Source: Micromonospora sp. R77
GTDB lineage: Bacteria > Actinomycetota > Actinomycetes > Mycobacteriales > Micromonosporaceae
Assembly: GCF_022747945.1 (NCBI RefSeq)
Contig: NZ_JALDST010000001.1
Span: 1,364,001-1,428,000 of the forward strand
DNA: 64,000 bases
Reading direction: 5' to 3'
Part shown: positions 28,278-36,279 of the stretch, in pieces
Position numbering within the stretch: the stretch's first letter is position 1
How the letters are laid out: each line of letters begins with the position of its first letter
Translations under genes and position numbers: made by a program
The notes under the pieces: model-generated
Seen by the model: the letters and a program-made list of their open reading frames with translations, nothing else
Told to the model about the DNA's origin: nothing
Databases searched by the model: none

Positions 28278-28736
28278 CTACCCCGCCACCACCAGGGCCT
28301 GCGGGGCGGCCTGCTTCATCCGGGTACGCAGCCACTTGAGCTGGATCGCCGTCTCCTGCTCGCAGGACTTCACCACCGCCAGCAGCTCCTCGTCCCGGGC
28401 CCCGTACGCGGCCTGGCCGATCACCGCCCAGGAGATGTCGCACTCGGCGGCCATCAGGTAGAGGTCCTGGAGGTCGCGGAGCAACCCGAGCCCGCCGGTG
28501 CGGGTGCCGGAGAAGAGGTCCGAGTGCAGCCGGTCCGGCTCGGCCGGGGCGTCCTCGGCGTACCGGCGGGCGAACGGGGCGAGCTTCTCCGCGTGGCCGC
28601 GGCACTGGGTGGCGAGCTTCCCGCAGGTGTGGAAGACGTCCGGCTCCTCCCGGTGCGCCTCGCCCACCTCGGTGAAGGCGTCGCCCAGCCGTTCCTGGGC
28701 CTTGTGCAGCAGCCCCAGATAGTGCGCGAGGTGCAT
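28278..28736 (-). CDS. Helical conserved protein linked to molybdoenzyme
   Basis: A 152-residue, almost entirely alpha-helical protein with several His/Glu/Asp residues spaced as in a four-helix bundle (MHLAHYLGLLHKAQERLGDAF, EVGEAHREEPDVFHTC, AAECDISWAVIGQ). A ferritin-like fold is possible, but no complete diiron motif can be assigned by eye. The ATG at 28736 follows the stop of the molybdopterin oxidoreductase after one base, so the pair is co-translated, which suggests a chaperone or electron-transfer helper for that enzyme. It has three cysteines and no signal peptide. Confidence 0.7.
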   Translation of the reverse strand: MHLAHYLGLLHKAQERLGDAFTEVGEAHREEPDVFHTCGKLATQCRGHAEKLAPFARRYAEDAPAEPDRLHSDLFSGTRTGGLGLLRDLQDLYLMAAECDISWAVIGQAAYGARDEELLAVVKSCEQETAIQLKWLRTRMKQAAPQALVVAG

Positions 28737-28737
28737 C

Positions 28738-31185
28738 TCATTCCCCCCTCGACGGTGCCTCGGCGGCCGGGCCGCCGACGGTGGCCGGGATGTCGGATCC
28801 GGCCGGTGGCGCGGAGCCGCCGACCGTGGGCGCGGGCGACGGACGGCCACCCGAGTCGGCCTCCTTGACCACCCGGACCGCGGCCACCTTGAAGATCGGT
28901 TGCTTGGAGACCGGGTCCCAGGCGGTGATGGTCAGCTCGTTGGCCGCCCGGTCGTGCCGCCCCTCGCCGGGGTCAGCCCCGTCGGCGGTGTCCCAGTAGC
29001 CGTAGTGGAAGGGGACGAAGACGACGCCGGGGCGTACCCCGCAGATCCTGGCGCGACCGCGGACGGCGCCGCGCGGCGACTCGACCCGGACCAGGTCCCC
29101 CTCGCCGACGCCGAGCCGCTCGGCGTCGGCCGGGTTGAGTTCCACCCAGGACTCCGGCGCGGCGTGCACCAGCTGGGTGGCCCGGCCGGTCTTGGTGCGG
29201 GTGTGGAACTGGTAGACGGTGCGGCCGGTGGTGAGCAGCAGCGGGTAGTCGTCGCTCGGCACCTCCGGCGACGGCTGGTACGCCACCGCGTGCAGGAACG
29301 CCCGCCCGCCCGGCTGCTTGGCCTTGTATTCCTCCGGGAGCAGCTCCGCCCCGGTCGCCAGGTCGTGGCCGTACGACTCGCAGTAGTCCGGGTCGGTGTT
29401 GAACACCCCGTCGGTGTACAGCCGTTCAGTGCCGTCCGGCTGCTCGTCGGTGCACGGCCACTGGATGCCGCCGGAGCGCAGCCGTTCGTAGGTGATCGCG
29501 GTGTAGTCGCAGGGTCGGCCCCGCGAGCACTCCTGCCACGCCTCGAACACCTCCTCCGGCCCGGTCCACCGGATCAGGGGATTCCCGTCCTTGTCGCGGA
29601 AATCCATCCGGCGCGCGTAGTCGAGGAAGATGTCCAGGTCGGGGCGGGCCTCGCCGGGCGGCTCGACGGCCTTGTCGGAGATGTGCACGGTCCGGTCCAC
29701 GCTGGTGAAGGTGCCGGTCTTCTCGCCCCAGGTGGCCGCCGGCAGCACCACGTCGGCCAGCTCGGCGGTCTCGGTGAGGAAGAGGTCCTGCACCACCACG
29801 AAGAGTTCCGGCCGGGCCAGGATGCGCCGGATCCGGGCCAGGTCGGGCAGGGAGACCGCCGGGTTGGTGGCCGAGATCCAGAGCAGCTTGATCGAGCCCT
29901 GCTCGGCGTAGCGGAAGATCTGCATGGCGTGCGTCGGCGGCGACCAGTGCGGGATGGTGTCGACCTCGACGTTCCACAGCTTCGCCAGCTCGGCGACGTG
30001 TTCGGTGTTCTCCCAATTGCGCAGGCCGGGCAGGTCGCCGTCGGCACCGCACTCCCGGTTGTTCTGCGCGGTCGGCTGGCCGTTCATCTGATAGAGCCCG
30101 GCCCCCGGCCGCCCGATCATGCCCCGGATCAGGTGGATGTTGTTCACCTGGCAGGAGGCCGCGGTGGCCTGGTTGGACTGGTAGAAGCCCTGGAGCACGG
30201 TGGAGAGCAGCCGCTGCGACCCGCCCAGCAGCTCGGCGGCGCGTTCGATGTCGCGGGCCGGCAGGTCGCAGATCTCGGCGACCTTCGCCACCGGATAGTC
30301 CTCGACCACCCGGCAGAGCTCGTCGAAGCCGAGGGTGTGCGCGCGGACGTACTCCTCGTCGTACCAGCCGCGGTGGATCAGCTCGCGGAGCAGGCCGTTG
30401 AGCAGCGCCATGTTGGTGCCGTTGCGCAGCGCGAGGTGCACGTCGGCCTCCCGGGCCACCGGGGTCGCGCGCGGGTCCACCGCCAGCATCGCCGGCCGGT
30501 TCGGCCCGCGCCGCCGGTCCAGCATCCGCATCCAGAGCACCGTCTGGGTCTCGGCCACGTTGTGCCCCCACAACGCGATCGCGTCGCAGTGGTCCACGTC
30601 GGTGTACGACCCGGGCTGCCCGTCGGTGCCGAAGGACGCCTTCAGCGCGGCGGCGGCGGTCGCGGTGCAGAGCCGGGTGTTGCCGTCCATGTGCGGGGTA
30701 CCGATGCCGGCCTTCCCGATCACCCCGAGGGTGTAGTACTCCTCCAGGAAGAGCTGCCCGCTGGTGTAGAAGCCGAAGTGCCCCCAGCCGCCGGGGCCGT
30801 CCAGCAGGTCCTTCGAGCGGGCCACGATCCGGCCCATCGCGGTGTCCCAGTCGGTCTCCACCAGCCGGCCGCCCTCGCGGACGAGCGGGCGGCGCAGCCG
30901 GTCGGGGCTGTGGTTCGCCTGCCAGCCGTACAGGTCCTTCGGGTCGACCCGGCCGTGGTTGATCCGGTCGCCGGGCCGGCCCCGGACCCCGACGATCCGG
31001 TCGTCGACCACCACGATGTCCATCGCGTCGCCGTTGGAGTGCAGGATCGACGCGCTCGGCACCCAGCGCTGCACGTCGGCCTCGGTGTGGCCGTCGGCGA
31101 GGAAACTGTCCACCCGCACCGGCCACCGTTCACCCGCACCGTACGGCGTGCGCGGGCCCCACGGGTCCGCGATCCGGTCCACCAT
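28738..31185 (-). CDS. Molybdopterin oxidoreductase lacking the Fe-S cysteines
   Basis: An 815-residue enzyme of the DMSO reductase superfamily, in the nitrate reductase/formate dehydrogenase branch. Cys173 (NTRLCTATA) is the likely Mo ligand, and the C-terminal molybdopterin-dinucleotide domain is intact (LLLTTGRTVYQFHTRT, near residue 640 onward). The N-terminal [4Fe-4S] motif keeps its frame (SASILHSNGDAMDI and GRVDPKD) but all four cysteine positions are changed, to Ser46, His49, Asp53 and Asp81. There is no Tat signal, so a cytoplasmic location is likely. The reaction is unknown. ATG 31185 starts 5 bases after the small membrane-protein stop. A Pro/Gly-rich tail ends the protein. Confidence 0.87.
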   Translation of the reverse strand: MVDRIADPWGPRTPYGAGERWPVRVDSFLADGHTEADVQRWVPSASILHSNGDAMDIVVVDDRIVGVRGRPGDRINHGRVDPKDLYGWQANHSPDRLRRPLVREGGRLVETDWDTAMGRIVARSKDLLDGPGGWGHFGFYTSGQLFLEEYYTLGVIGKAGIGTPHMDGNTRLCTATAAAALKASFGTDGQPGSYTDVDHCDAIALWGHNVAETQTVLWMRMLDRRRGPNRPAMLAVDPRATPVAREADVHLALRNGTNMALLNGLLRELIHRGWYDEEYVRAHTLGFDELCRVVEDYPVAKVAEICDLPARDIERAAELLGGSQRLLSTVLQGFYQSNQATAASCQVNNIHLIRGMIGRPGAGLYQMNGQPTAQNNRECGADGDLPGLRNWENTEHVAELAKLWNVEVDTIPHWSPPTHAMQIFRYAEQGSIKLLWISATNPAVSLPDLARIRRILARPELFVVVQDLFLTETAELADVVLPAATWGEKTGTFTSVDRTVHISDKAVEPPGEARPDLDIFLDYARRMDFRDKDGNPLIRWTGPEEVFEAWQECSRGRPCDYTAITYERLRSGGIQWPCTDEQPDGTERLYTDGVFNTDPDYCESYGHDLATGAELLPEEYKAKQPGGRAFLHAVAYQPSPEVPSDDYPLLLTTGRTVYQFHTRTKTGRATQLVHAAPESWVELNPADAERLGVGEGDLVRVESPRGAVRGRARICGVRPGVVFVPFHYGYWDTADGADPGEGRHDRAANELTITAWDPVSKQPIFKVAAVRVVKEADSGGRPSPAPTVGGSAPPAGSDIPATVGGPAAEAPSRGE

Positions 31186-31189
31186 CTTC

Positions 31190-31366
31190 TCAACCTTCCT
31201 TCGGCGCCGCCCAGACCGGCATCCGGCGGCCGGTGGCCCGGTTGAACAGCAGGTCCACCAGGAGCACGGCGGCGAACGCGATCACCAACTGCGTGGGGGT
31301 GTGCAGCAGGCCCAGGCTCACGATCAGTGTGGTCGCCCCGGCGTAGCCGGCGAGCAGCGCGACTCC
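31190..31366 (-). CDS. Short membrane protein upstream of the molybdoenzyme (start uncertain)
   Basis: An open frame of about 57-60 residues with two hydrophobic segments (ALLAGYAGATTLIVSLGLL and LVIAFAAVLLVDLLF), ending RATGRRMPVWAAPKEG. No ATG, GTG or TTG exists in frame close to the hydrophobic start; GGAGGAG lies just before a CTG near 31354. Either CTG/GTC is used, or a base is missing so that the GTG at 31366 is in fact in frame. It ends 5 bases before the oxidoreductase start, so it would be the first gene of that operon. Its function is unknown. Confidence 0.4.
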   Translation of the reverse strand, partial: GVALLAGYAGATTLIVSLGLLHTPTQLVIAFAAVLLVDLLFNRATGRRMPVWAAPKEG

Positions 31367-31506
31367 TCCACCCGGGCGTCCGGGAGTGGACCGCCCGTAT
31401 CCCGCAGCGCTACCCGGCGAGGCGGCGTCGAAACGACAAAACGGTTTCATCAGCGAGAATCCGGGCAACCGGCGGCGACCGATCGCCCGACCCTCAGGAG
31501 GCGGCC

Positions 31507-31560
31507 TTGGCCTTCGACCCCGCCGCGCACGCCCGTCACCGGCGCGGGGAGGCGGCATGA
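31507..31560 (+). CDS. Possible 17-residue leader peptide before the glycosyltransferase
   Basis: TTG 31507 sits 5 bases after a perfect AGGAGG (31496-31501) and encodes LAFDPAAHARHRRGEAA before a TGA that overlaps the glycosyltransferase ATG (ATGA). The strong site with ideal spacing and the coupled stop suggest real translation, but a 17-codon frame could also be chance. It would couple translation into the downstream gene. Confidence 0.35.
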   Translation: MAFDPAAHARHRRGEAA

Positions 31561-32714
31561 GCGCCCCGGCCCGCGACCCCGACGCCCGCCCGGCCGCCGT
31601 CACCGACCGGCGTCCCGTGACCGCCCCGGTCCACGGCGGTCCGGCCGGCGCGACGGGCCCCGGCCCCCGGACCCCGCTCCTGCCGATGGAGTACGTCCTG
31701 CCGCTGCGCTGGTCCCACGACACCGGCCTGACCGAGCTGACCGACCACCTGCGCGCCCTCGCCCGCTGGGTGGACGTGACCGTCGTCGACGGTTCCCCGC
31801 CAAACCTCTTCGCCCGGCACGCCGCCAGCTGGCGGGACCTGGTCCGGCACGTCCGGCCCGATCCCGCGCTGCGCGGCGCCAACGGCAAGGTGCTCGGCGT
31901 GCTCACCGGGCTGGCCCTGGCCCGGCACGAACACGTGGTGGTCGGCGACGACGACGTCCGGTACGACGAGGCGGCGCTGCGCGCCGTGCACGCCCTGCTG
32001 GACCGGGTGGACCTGGTCCGGCCGCAGAACCACTTCGACCCGCTGCCCTGGCACGCGTGGTGGGACACCGGCCGGACCCTGCTCAACCGGGCCTTCGGCG
32101 GCGACTGGCCGGGCACCCTGGCGGTCCGCCGCAGCACGTTCCACGCCATGGGCGGCTACGACCCGGACGTGCTCTTCGAGAACCTGGAGCTGGTCCGCAC
32201 CGTGCGCGCGTACGGCGGCACCACCGCGACGCCCGCCTGGCTGCACGTCCGCCGGTTGCCGCCGACCGCCGCGCACTTCGGTGGGCAGCGGGTCCGGCAG
32301 GCGTACGACGACCTGGCCCAACCGGTGCGGCTGGTGACCTCGCTGGCGGTGCTGCCCGGCGTGCTGGCCGCGCTCGCGGCCCGCCGCCCGGCGCTGCTGC
32401 TCGGTGCCGGCGCGGTGACCGTGGCGGTCGCCGAGCTGGGCCGCCGGCGGGCCGGTGGCGGCCGGGTCTTCCCGGCGCACACCGCCCTGGCGGCGCCGCT
32501 CTGGCTGCTGGAACGCGGGGTCTGCGCCTGGCTGGCGCTCGGCCGACGGCTACGCGGCGGGGTGCCCTACGGCGGCACCCGGCTGCGCGTCGCGGCGCAC
32601 TCCCGGCGCGTCCTGCGCTGCCGGCTGGCCGATGCCGGGCCCGCCGACCTCGCGCTCTGGGTGCAGGCGGGCGAACGCGACGAAGGGCCCCCGGTCGACG
32701 CCGCCAGGCGTTGA
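31557..32714 (+). CDS. Family 2-type glycosyltransferase
   Basis: A 385-residue protein with a GT-A fold glycosyltransferase domain. YVLPLRWSHDTG begins the first strand, HEHVVVGDDDVRYDEAALR supplies the metal-binding Asp cluster, and the segment around FGGDWPGTLAVRRSTFHAMGGYD is the acceptor-side conserved region. After about residue 255 follow two or three hydrophobic segments (VRLVTSLAVLPGVLAALAA, LLLGAGAVTVAVAEL), so it is membrane-attached. Acceptor and donor are unknown. The ATG at 31557 follows GGGGAGG. It ends inside a long hairpin shared with the convergent DUF3618 gene. Confidence 0.82.
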   Translation: MSAPARDPDARPAAVTDRRPVTAPVHGGPAGATGPGPRTPLLPMEYVLPLRWSHDTGLTELTDHLRALARWVDVTVVDGSPPNLFARHAASWRDLVRHVRPDPALRGANGKVLGVLTGLALARHEHVVVGDDDVRYDEAALRAVHALLDRVDLVRPQNHFDPLPWHAWWDTGRTLLNRAFGGDWPGTLAVRRSTFHAMGGYDPDVLFENLELVRTVRAYGGTTATPAWLHVRRLPPTAAHFGGQRVRQAYDDLAQPVRLVTSLAVLPGVLAALAARRPALLLGAGAVTVAVAELGRRRAGGGRVFPAHTALAAPLWLLERGVCAWLALGRRLRGGVPYGGTRLRVAAHSRRVLRCRLADAGPADLALWVQAGERDEGPPVDAARR

Positions 32715-32725
32715 CAGGGGGCCCT
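32684..32725. terminator. Long hairpin between glycosyltransferase and DUF3618 genes
   Basis: The outer arms AGGGCCCCC (32684-32692) and GGGGGCCCT (32717-32725) pair, and an inner stem (32696-32702 with 32707-32713) closes on GCCA. The last glycosyltransferase codons lie inside it. The outer arms resemble the GGGGCCCC repeat family found at 53.0 and 61.1 kb. Confidence 0.65.
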
Positions 32726-32742
32726 GCTCGCAGTGAACCGGG

Positions 32743-33426
32743 TCAGTAACGGACCTGGTCGCGGGACTGCTGCGCGGTGTCCTTGACGTCCTGCGCGGCG
32801 GACTTCGAGTCGTCCTTGACCGCGTGCACGGCGTCCTGGGCGGTGGACTTCAGCGACTCGGTGGCGTGCTGCGCCGGCTCGCGCAGCTCCTCCTTGATCT
32901 CGCTGGCGACCTCGCCCAGCTTCTCCTTCACCACACCGCTGTGCTCGCTGGCCTTCTCCTTGACCTGCGTGGCCAGCTCCTGCTCGCGACGGGTGGTCGG
33001 GATCAGCGAGGAGACCAGCATGCCGACGCCGAAGGCGATCAGGCCGGCGGCCAGCGGGTTGCCCTCGGACTTCTGCCGGATCACCTGCGGGGCCCGCTGA
33101 GCGGCGTCGCCGACCGTCGAGGCGGCGGCGTGCGCCTTGTCGCCCACGGTGGACGCGGCGGCGTGCGCCTTGTCACCGACGGTGGAGGCTGCGGAGGAGA
33201 CGTGCCCGCCGGCCGAGTGCGCGGCGTAGCCGGTGCTGTGACCCAGGTCGGAAGCGCTTCCCATCACCCTGTCCTTAACGTTCTGGAGCGCGTTGCGCGC
33301 CCGCTGCTTGCGGTCGTCGACGATGCGGCTCGGGCTGACCTTGTACGCCAGCGCGTCCACGTCGGTGCTGAGGCTGTTGCGCGTCGCCTCGATCTCCCGG
33401 CGGATCTGGTCGGGATCGGTGCTCAT
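32743..33426 (-). CDS. DUF3618 domain-containing protein
   Basis: A 227-residue protein with the DUF3618 N-terminus (DPDQIRREIEATRNSLSTDVDALAYKV split over residues 4-30), three near-perfect repeats of the type AAASTVGDKAH (about residues 79-108), one membrane segment (LAAGLIAFGVGMLVSSLI) and a long charged helical tail reminiscent of LEA/apolipoprotein-like stress proteins. It is coupled to the holin-like gene by an ATGA overlap. The likely role is membrane or envelope protection under stress; this is inferred from composition. Confidence 0.85.
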   Translation of the reverse strand: MSTDPDQIRREIEATRNSLSTDVDALAYKVSPSRIVDDRKQRARNALQNVKDRVMGSASDLGHSTGYAAHSAGGHVSSAASTVGDKAHAAASTVGDKAHAAASTVGDAAQRAPQVIRQKSEGNPLAAGLIAFGVGMLVSSLIPTTRREQELATQVKEKASEHSGVVKEKLGEVASEIKEELREPAQHATESLKSTAQDAVHAVKDDSKSAAQDVKDTAQQSRDQVRY

Positions 33427-33929
33427 CGGGTGACTCCCTCCGGGTGCGGCTTGAGCGCGTCGGGAATGCGCTGCACGCTGTCGTTGGTCTGCTTGAGGCC
33501 GCGGATGTTCTCGGCGTTCTTCTTGGCCTTGGAGTAGAGGACGGCCGCGACCACGGCCCAGACAACGGCCACGATCAGCGCGGCGAGGCCCGAGTCCATC
33601 ACGTTGTCCAGGAACTGCCAGATGGCGATGGACACGAAGAGCGCCACCATGTATCCGCCGAAGCCGGCGCCACCGTAGAAGCCGGCGGCCTTGCCCGCCT
33701 TCTTGCCCTCCTGGCGGATCTCCGCCTTGGCCAGCTCGACCTCCTGGCGCATCAGCGTGGACAGGTCGGTGGTGACCGAGCGCATCAGCTCACCGATCGA
33801 GCTGCCCCGGACCTCGTCCGCGCTGTGCGGCGCGGTCGGGTCCCCGGCGTAGGGCGCGTTGTTCGCGTGGTGCCCCGGGTCGACCGGGTACGCGGCGTTC
33901 ACGCCGGATCCCTGCGTCGGCATGCTCAT
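33423..33929 (-). CDS. Phage holin family (holin superfamily III) membrane protein
   Basis: A 168-residue protein. After a flexible N-terminus, SSIGELMRSVTTDLSTLMRQEVELAKAEI forms the amphipathic helix typical of this actinobacterial family, followed by two membrane segments (about 87-110 and 117-138). Despite the family name there is no lytic gene nearby and the genes around are chromosomal stress genes, so a phage origin is unlikely. It is the middle gene of the DUF3618 group and overlaps the next start. Confidence 0.85.
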   Translation of the reverse strand: MSMPTQGSGVNAAYPVDPGHHANNAPYAGDPTAPHSADEVRGSSIGELMRSVTTDLSTLMRQEVELAKAEIRQEGKKAGKAAGFYGGAGFGGYMVALFVSIAIWQFLDNVMDSGLAALIVAVVWAVVAAVLYSKAKKNAENIRGLKQTNDSVQRIPDALKPHPEGVTR

Positions 33930-33960
33930 GCCGTCGCCTCCGTTCTGTCGGGTCGGCCGG

Positions 33961-34797
33961 TCACGGACGGGTGGTGCCGCTGGACGGCACGCCCGGCAGC
34001 GGGTCGGTCTGGCTCACCGGCGGCAGCGGCTGGCCGGTGCCCGAGTACGGGTCGGCGTAGCTGCCCGGGGTCGGGTCCGTGTAGCTGCCCGGGGTCGGGT
34101 CCGCGTAGCCACCGGAGGCCGGCTGTGCGTAGCCACCCGGCGCGGCGTAGCCCGGGTCCGGCTCGGCGTAGGTGCCCGGCGTCGGGTCGAGGTAGCCGCC
34201 CGGCGGGACGTCCGAGACGGGGCGCGCGGTCGGGATGACCGCGGTCCGGTCCGGGTCGTAGCCGTACGCCCGCCGGCCGGTGCCGTTGTCGTCACCGGCG
34301 GCAGCGATGTTCTTGGTCAGTCGGCCGGCGAGCACGCCGAGGACGGCGGCGCCGACCAGGAAGGTGCCCGGGTTGCGGCGGGCGTAGCTCTTCACCTCGT
34401 TGAGGATGTCGCCCGGCTCGCGCTGCTCCAGCCAACCGGCCACGCCGTGCACCCGGTCGGCGGCCTGGTGGGCCAGCTCGGTCACGGGGCCGCTCTGGCC
34501 ACTGCTCTGCGCCATCGAGCGCATCTCCTCGGCCAGCGACCGCAGCCCACCGGCGGCCCGCTGCTGCTGCTGGCTGGTCTGGGCGGTGACCTGGTTGCGG
34601 GCCTCGCCATAGAGGTTGCGGGCCTGGCGCTTCGCCTCGCCGACAACCTCCTTGCCCTGGTCCTTGGCGGTCTGCGCGACCGCGCCACCCGCGTTGGCGG
34701 CTTCTGAGCCGACCTGGCGGGCCTGGTCGCGGACACCGCCGCCGTTGTTCGACTCCTGCCCGTACGTGGAAGACGTGGGTGAGAGATCGTAAGTCAT
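33961..34797 (-). CDS. Stress-type helical protein with Pro/Gly/Tyr repeat tail
   Basis: A 278-residue protein. Residues about 20-90 are long charged helices (VGEAKRQARNLYGEARNQV), then a short hydrophobic segment (FLVGAAVLGVLAGRL, near 145-160), then a low-complexity tail with repeats of the type PTPGSYTDP and GYADP. No named domain is recognised. It belongs with the DUF3618 and holin-like genes in one transcription unit. The tail might interact with the cell wall or with partner proteins. ATG 34797 has GGAAGGGAC upstream. Confidence 0.75.
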   Translation of the reverse strand: MTYDLSPTSSTYGQESNNGGGVRDQARQVGSEAANAGGAVAQTAKDQGKEVVGEAKRQARNLYGEARNQVTAQTSQQQQRAAGGLRSLAEEMRSMAQSSGQSGPVTELAHQAADRVHGVAGWLEQREPGDILNEVKSYARRNPGTFLVGAAVLGVLAGRLTKNIAAAGDDNGTGRRAYGYDPDRTAVIPTARPVSDVPPGGYLDPTPGTYAEPDPGYAAPGGYAQPASGGYADPTPGSYTDPTPGSYADPYSGTGQPLPPVSQTDPLPGVPSSGTTRP

Positions 34798-34844
34798 GAT
34801 GTCCCTTCCGCTCGGAAAGTCGTCGCGGTTGCGCTGGGGGGGGG

Positions 34845-34872
34845 ATCACACCGATTGGTTTCGGTATGACAA
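34845..34872 (-). promoter_or_regulatory. Possible promoter of the DUF3618 operon
   Basis: On the minus strand TTGTCA (34872-34867), 16 bases, then TGTGAT (34850-34845). The spacing is acceptable but the -10 is weak. No SigB-like GTTT-N14-GGG pair is present here. Confidence 0.35.
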
Positions 34873-34997
34873 CTGACCTACCCCCCGTTGTCGGGTCCAT
34901 GCACGATTCGTCATTTCTCTGCGGGAGCGCCCCGTCGCGGTCACACAATGGAGGGTCGTCCCATCCGGTGACGACTTGTCCACGGAGGGTGACAGCG

Positions 34998-35474
34998 ATG
35001 GCACACGTACGCGGACGGACCCCGGCCCGACGACCGGCGATCCAGAAGGTCGCCCTCGCGGTGGCCGCCGTCTTCGTGCTGATCGGCGTCCTCGGGTTCG
35101 TCCCCGGCTTCACCACGCACTACAACGAGCTGGCCTTCGCCGGTCACCACTCCGACGCGAAGCTGATCGGCCTGTTCCAGGTGTCGGTCCTGCACAACGT
35201 GCTGCACCTGCTCTTCGGCCTGGTCGGGCTGGTGCTGGCCCGCCGGCTCGCCGGGGCCCGGCTCTTCCTGGCCGGTGGTGGTGCCGCCTACCTCGGCCTC
35301 TGGCTCTACGGCTTCGCCATCGACCGGGAGAGCGCCGCCAACTTCGTGCCGTTCAACGACGCGGACAACTGGCTGCACCTCTTCCTCGGCTTCGGCATGC
35401 TCGCCCTCGGCCTGCTGCTGAACAACGACGTGGGCACCGGCGGCCGGTTGGACACCCCGATCGACCGGCCCTGA
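34998..35474 (+). CDS. DUF4383 domain-containing membrane protein
   Basis: A 158-residue integral membrane protein with four predicted helices and the DUF4383 signature (FVPGFTTHYNELAFAG, then VLHNVLHLLFGLVGL, then NWLHLFLGFGMLALG). The His-rich membrane motif HNVLHLLFG is characteristic. The function is unknown. ATG 34998 was chosen, with GGAGGG 8 bases upstream; GTG 34989 is an alternative in frame. It lies divergent to the DUF3618 operon. Confidence 0.88.
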   Translation: MAHVRGRTPARRPAIQKVALAVAAVFVLIGVLGFVPGFTTHYNELAFAGHHSDAKLIGLFQVSVLHNVLHLLFGLVGLVLARRLAGARLFLAGGGAAYLGLWLYGFAIDRESAANFVPFNDADNWLHLFLGFGMLALGLLLNNDVGTGGRLDTPIDRP

Positions 35475-35523
35475 CCTGCGGCGTCACCCGGACGGGGGCC
35501 TCGGGCCGACACGCCGGGCCGGG

Positions 35524-35549
35524 GTTTACGGAAATATTGCCCCGGGCAA
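35524..35549 (+). promoter_or_regulatory. SigB-like promoter of the DUF6766 gene
   Basis: GTTTAC (35524-35529), a 14-base spacer and GGGCAA (35544-35549) fit the general-stress sigma consensus, with the same spacing as the two glsB promoters. The ATG is about 48 bases downstream. Confidence 0.6.
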
Positions 35550-35597
35550 CGGAAAGTGACCAGGGGAGGGAGCCCCGACGGACGAGGAGGTCCTGCG

Positions 35598-36257
35598 ATG
35601 CCACGGTGGTTGCGGGAGAACGCTCTGACGGTCGCCATGCTGGGCGCGTTCCTGATCTTCCTCTTGTTGCAGAGCGTGTTCGGTTGGCAGGTGCACAACG
35701 AGGAGCTCACCCAGTACGGCGCGGCGCCGCTGAGCTGGTGGGCGTACCTGGGCACCGGGCACTTCGCCGAGGCGGTCTTCGAGAACTGGGAGTCGGAGTT
35801 CCTCCAGATGGGCGGCTACGTGCTGCTCACCGCGTACCTGGTGCAGAAGGGCTCGGCCGAGTCCAAGCCCGAGGACCAGACCGACCGGCCCGAGGACGAC
35901 CCGCGCCGGGCCAAGCCGGACTCGCCGTGGCCGGTCCGCGTCGGCGGGCTCCCCCTCGCCGTCTACCGCAACAGCCTCTCCATCGCGCTGCTGATGATCT
36001 TCGCCGGCTCGTTCCTCGGCCACCTGCTCGGCGGCGTGGTGGAATACAACGAGGAGCAGGCGTTGTCCAGTGGCGCCGCCCCGATCAGCGCCGTGCAGTT
36101 CCTCGGCACCAGCGACTTCTGGTTCCAGTCGATGCAGAACTGGCAGAGCGAGTTCCTCGCCGTCGGCGTGCTGATCCTGCTGAGCATCGTGCTGCGCCAG
36201 CACGCCAGCCCCGAGTCGAAGCCGGTCACCGCCGCCCACGCCGAGACCGGCGCGTGA
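35598..36257 (+). CDS. DUF6766 family membrane protein
   Basis: A 219-residue membrane protein with about four hydrophobic helices arranged as two similar halves. Each half contains a related NEELxQYG/NEEQALSSG, FxEAVFENWESEF/FWFQSMQNWQSEF pattern, so it is an internal duplication. It fits the DUF6766 family, whose function is unknown. ATG 35598 follows AGGAGG. The SigB-like promoter upstream places it with the stress-responsive genes of this window. Confidence 0.82.
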   Translation: MPRWLRENALTVAMLGAFLIFLLLQSVFGWQVHNEELTQYGAAPLSWWAYLGTGHFAEAVFENWESEFLQMGGYVLLTAYLVQKGSAESKPEDQTDRPEDDPRRAKPDSPWPVRVGGLPLAVYRNSLSIALLMIFAGSFLGHLLGGVVEYNEEQALSSGAAPISAVQFLGTSDFWFQSMQNWQSEFLAVGVLILLSIVLRQHASPESKPVTAAHAETGA

Positions 36258-36279
36258 CCCCGGCCGGTCCGCGGGTCAC
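36254..36279. terminator. Short hairpin between DUF6766 and GNAT genes
   Basis: GTGACCC (36254-36260) pairs with GGGTCAC (36273-36279). It overlaps the DUF6766 stop codon and directly abuts the convergent GNAT stop. Confidence 0.4.

Noticed and set aside
33423..33929. Prophage remnant suggested by a holin-family protein
   Set aside because: No integrase, lysin, capsid or att-like repeat is nearby. The family is widespread as a chromosomal membrane protein in actinobacteria.
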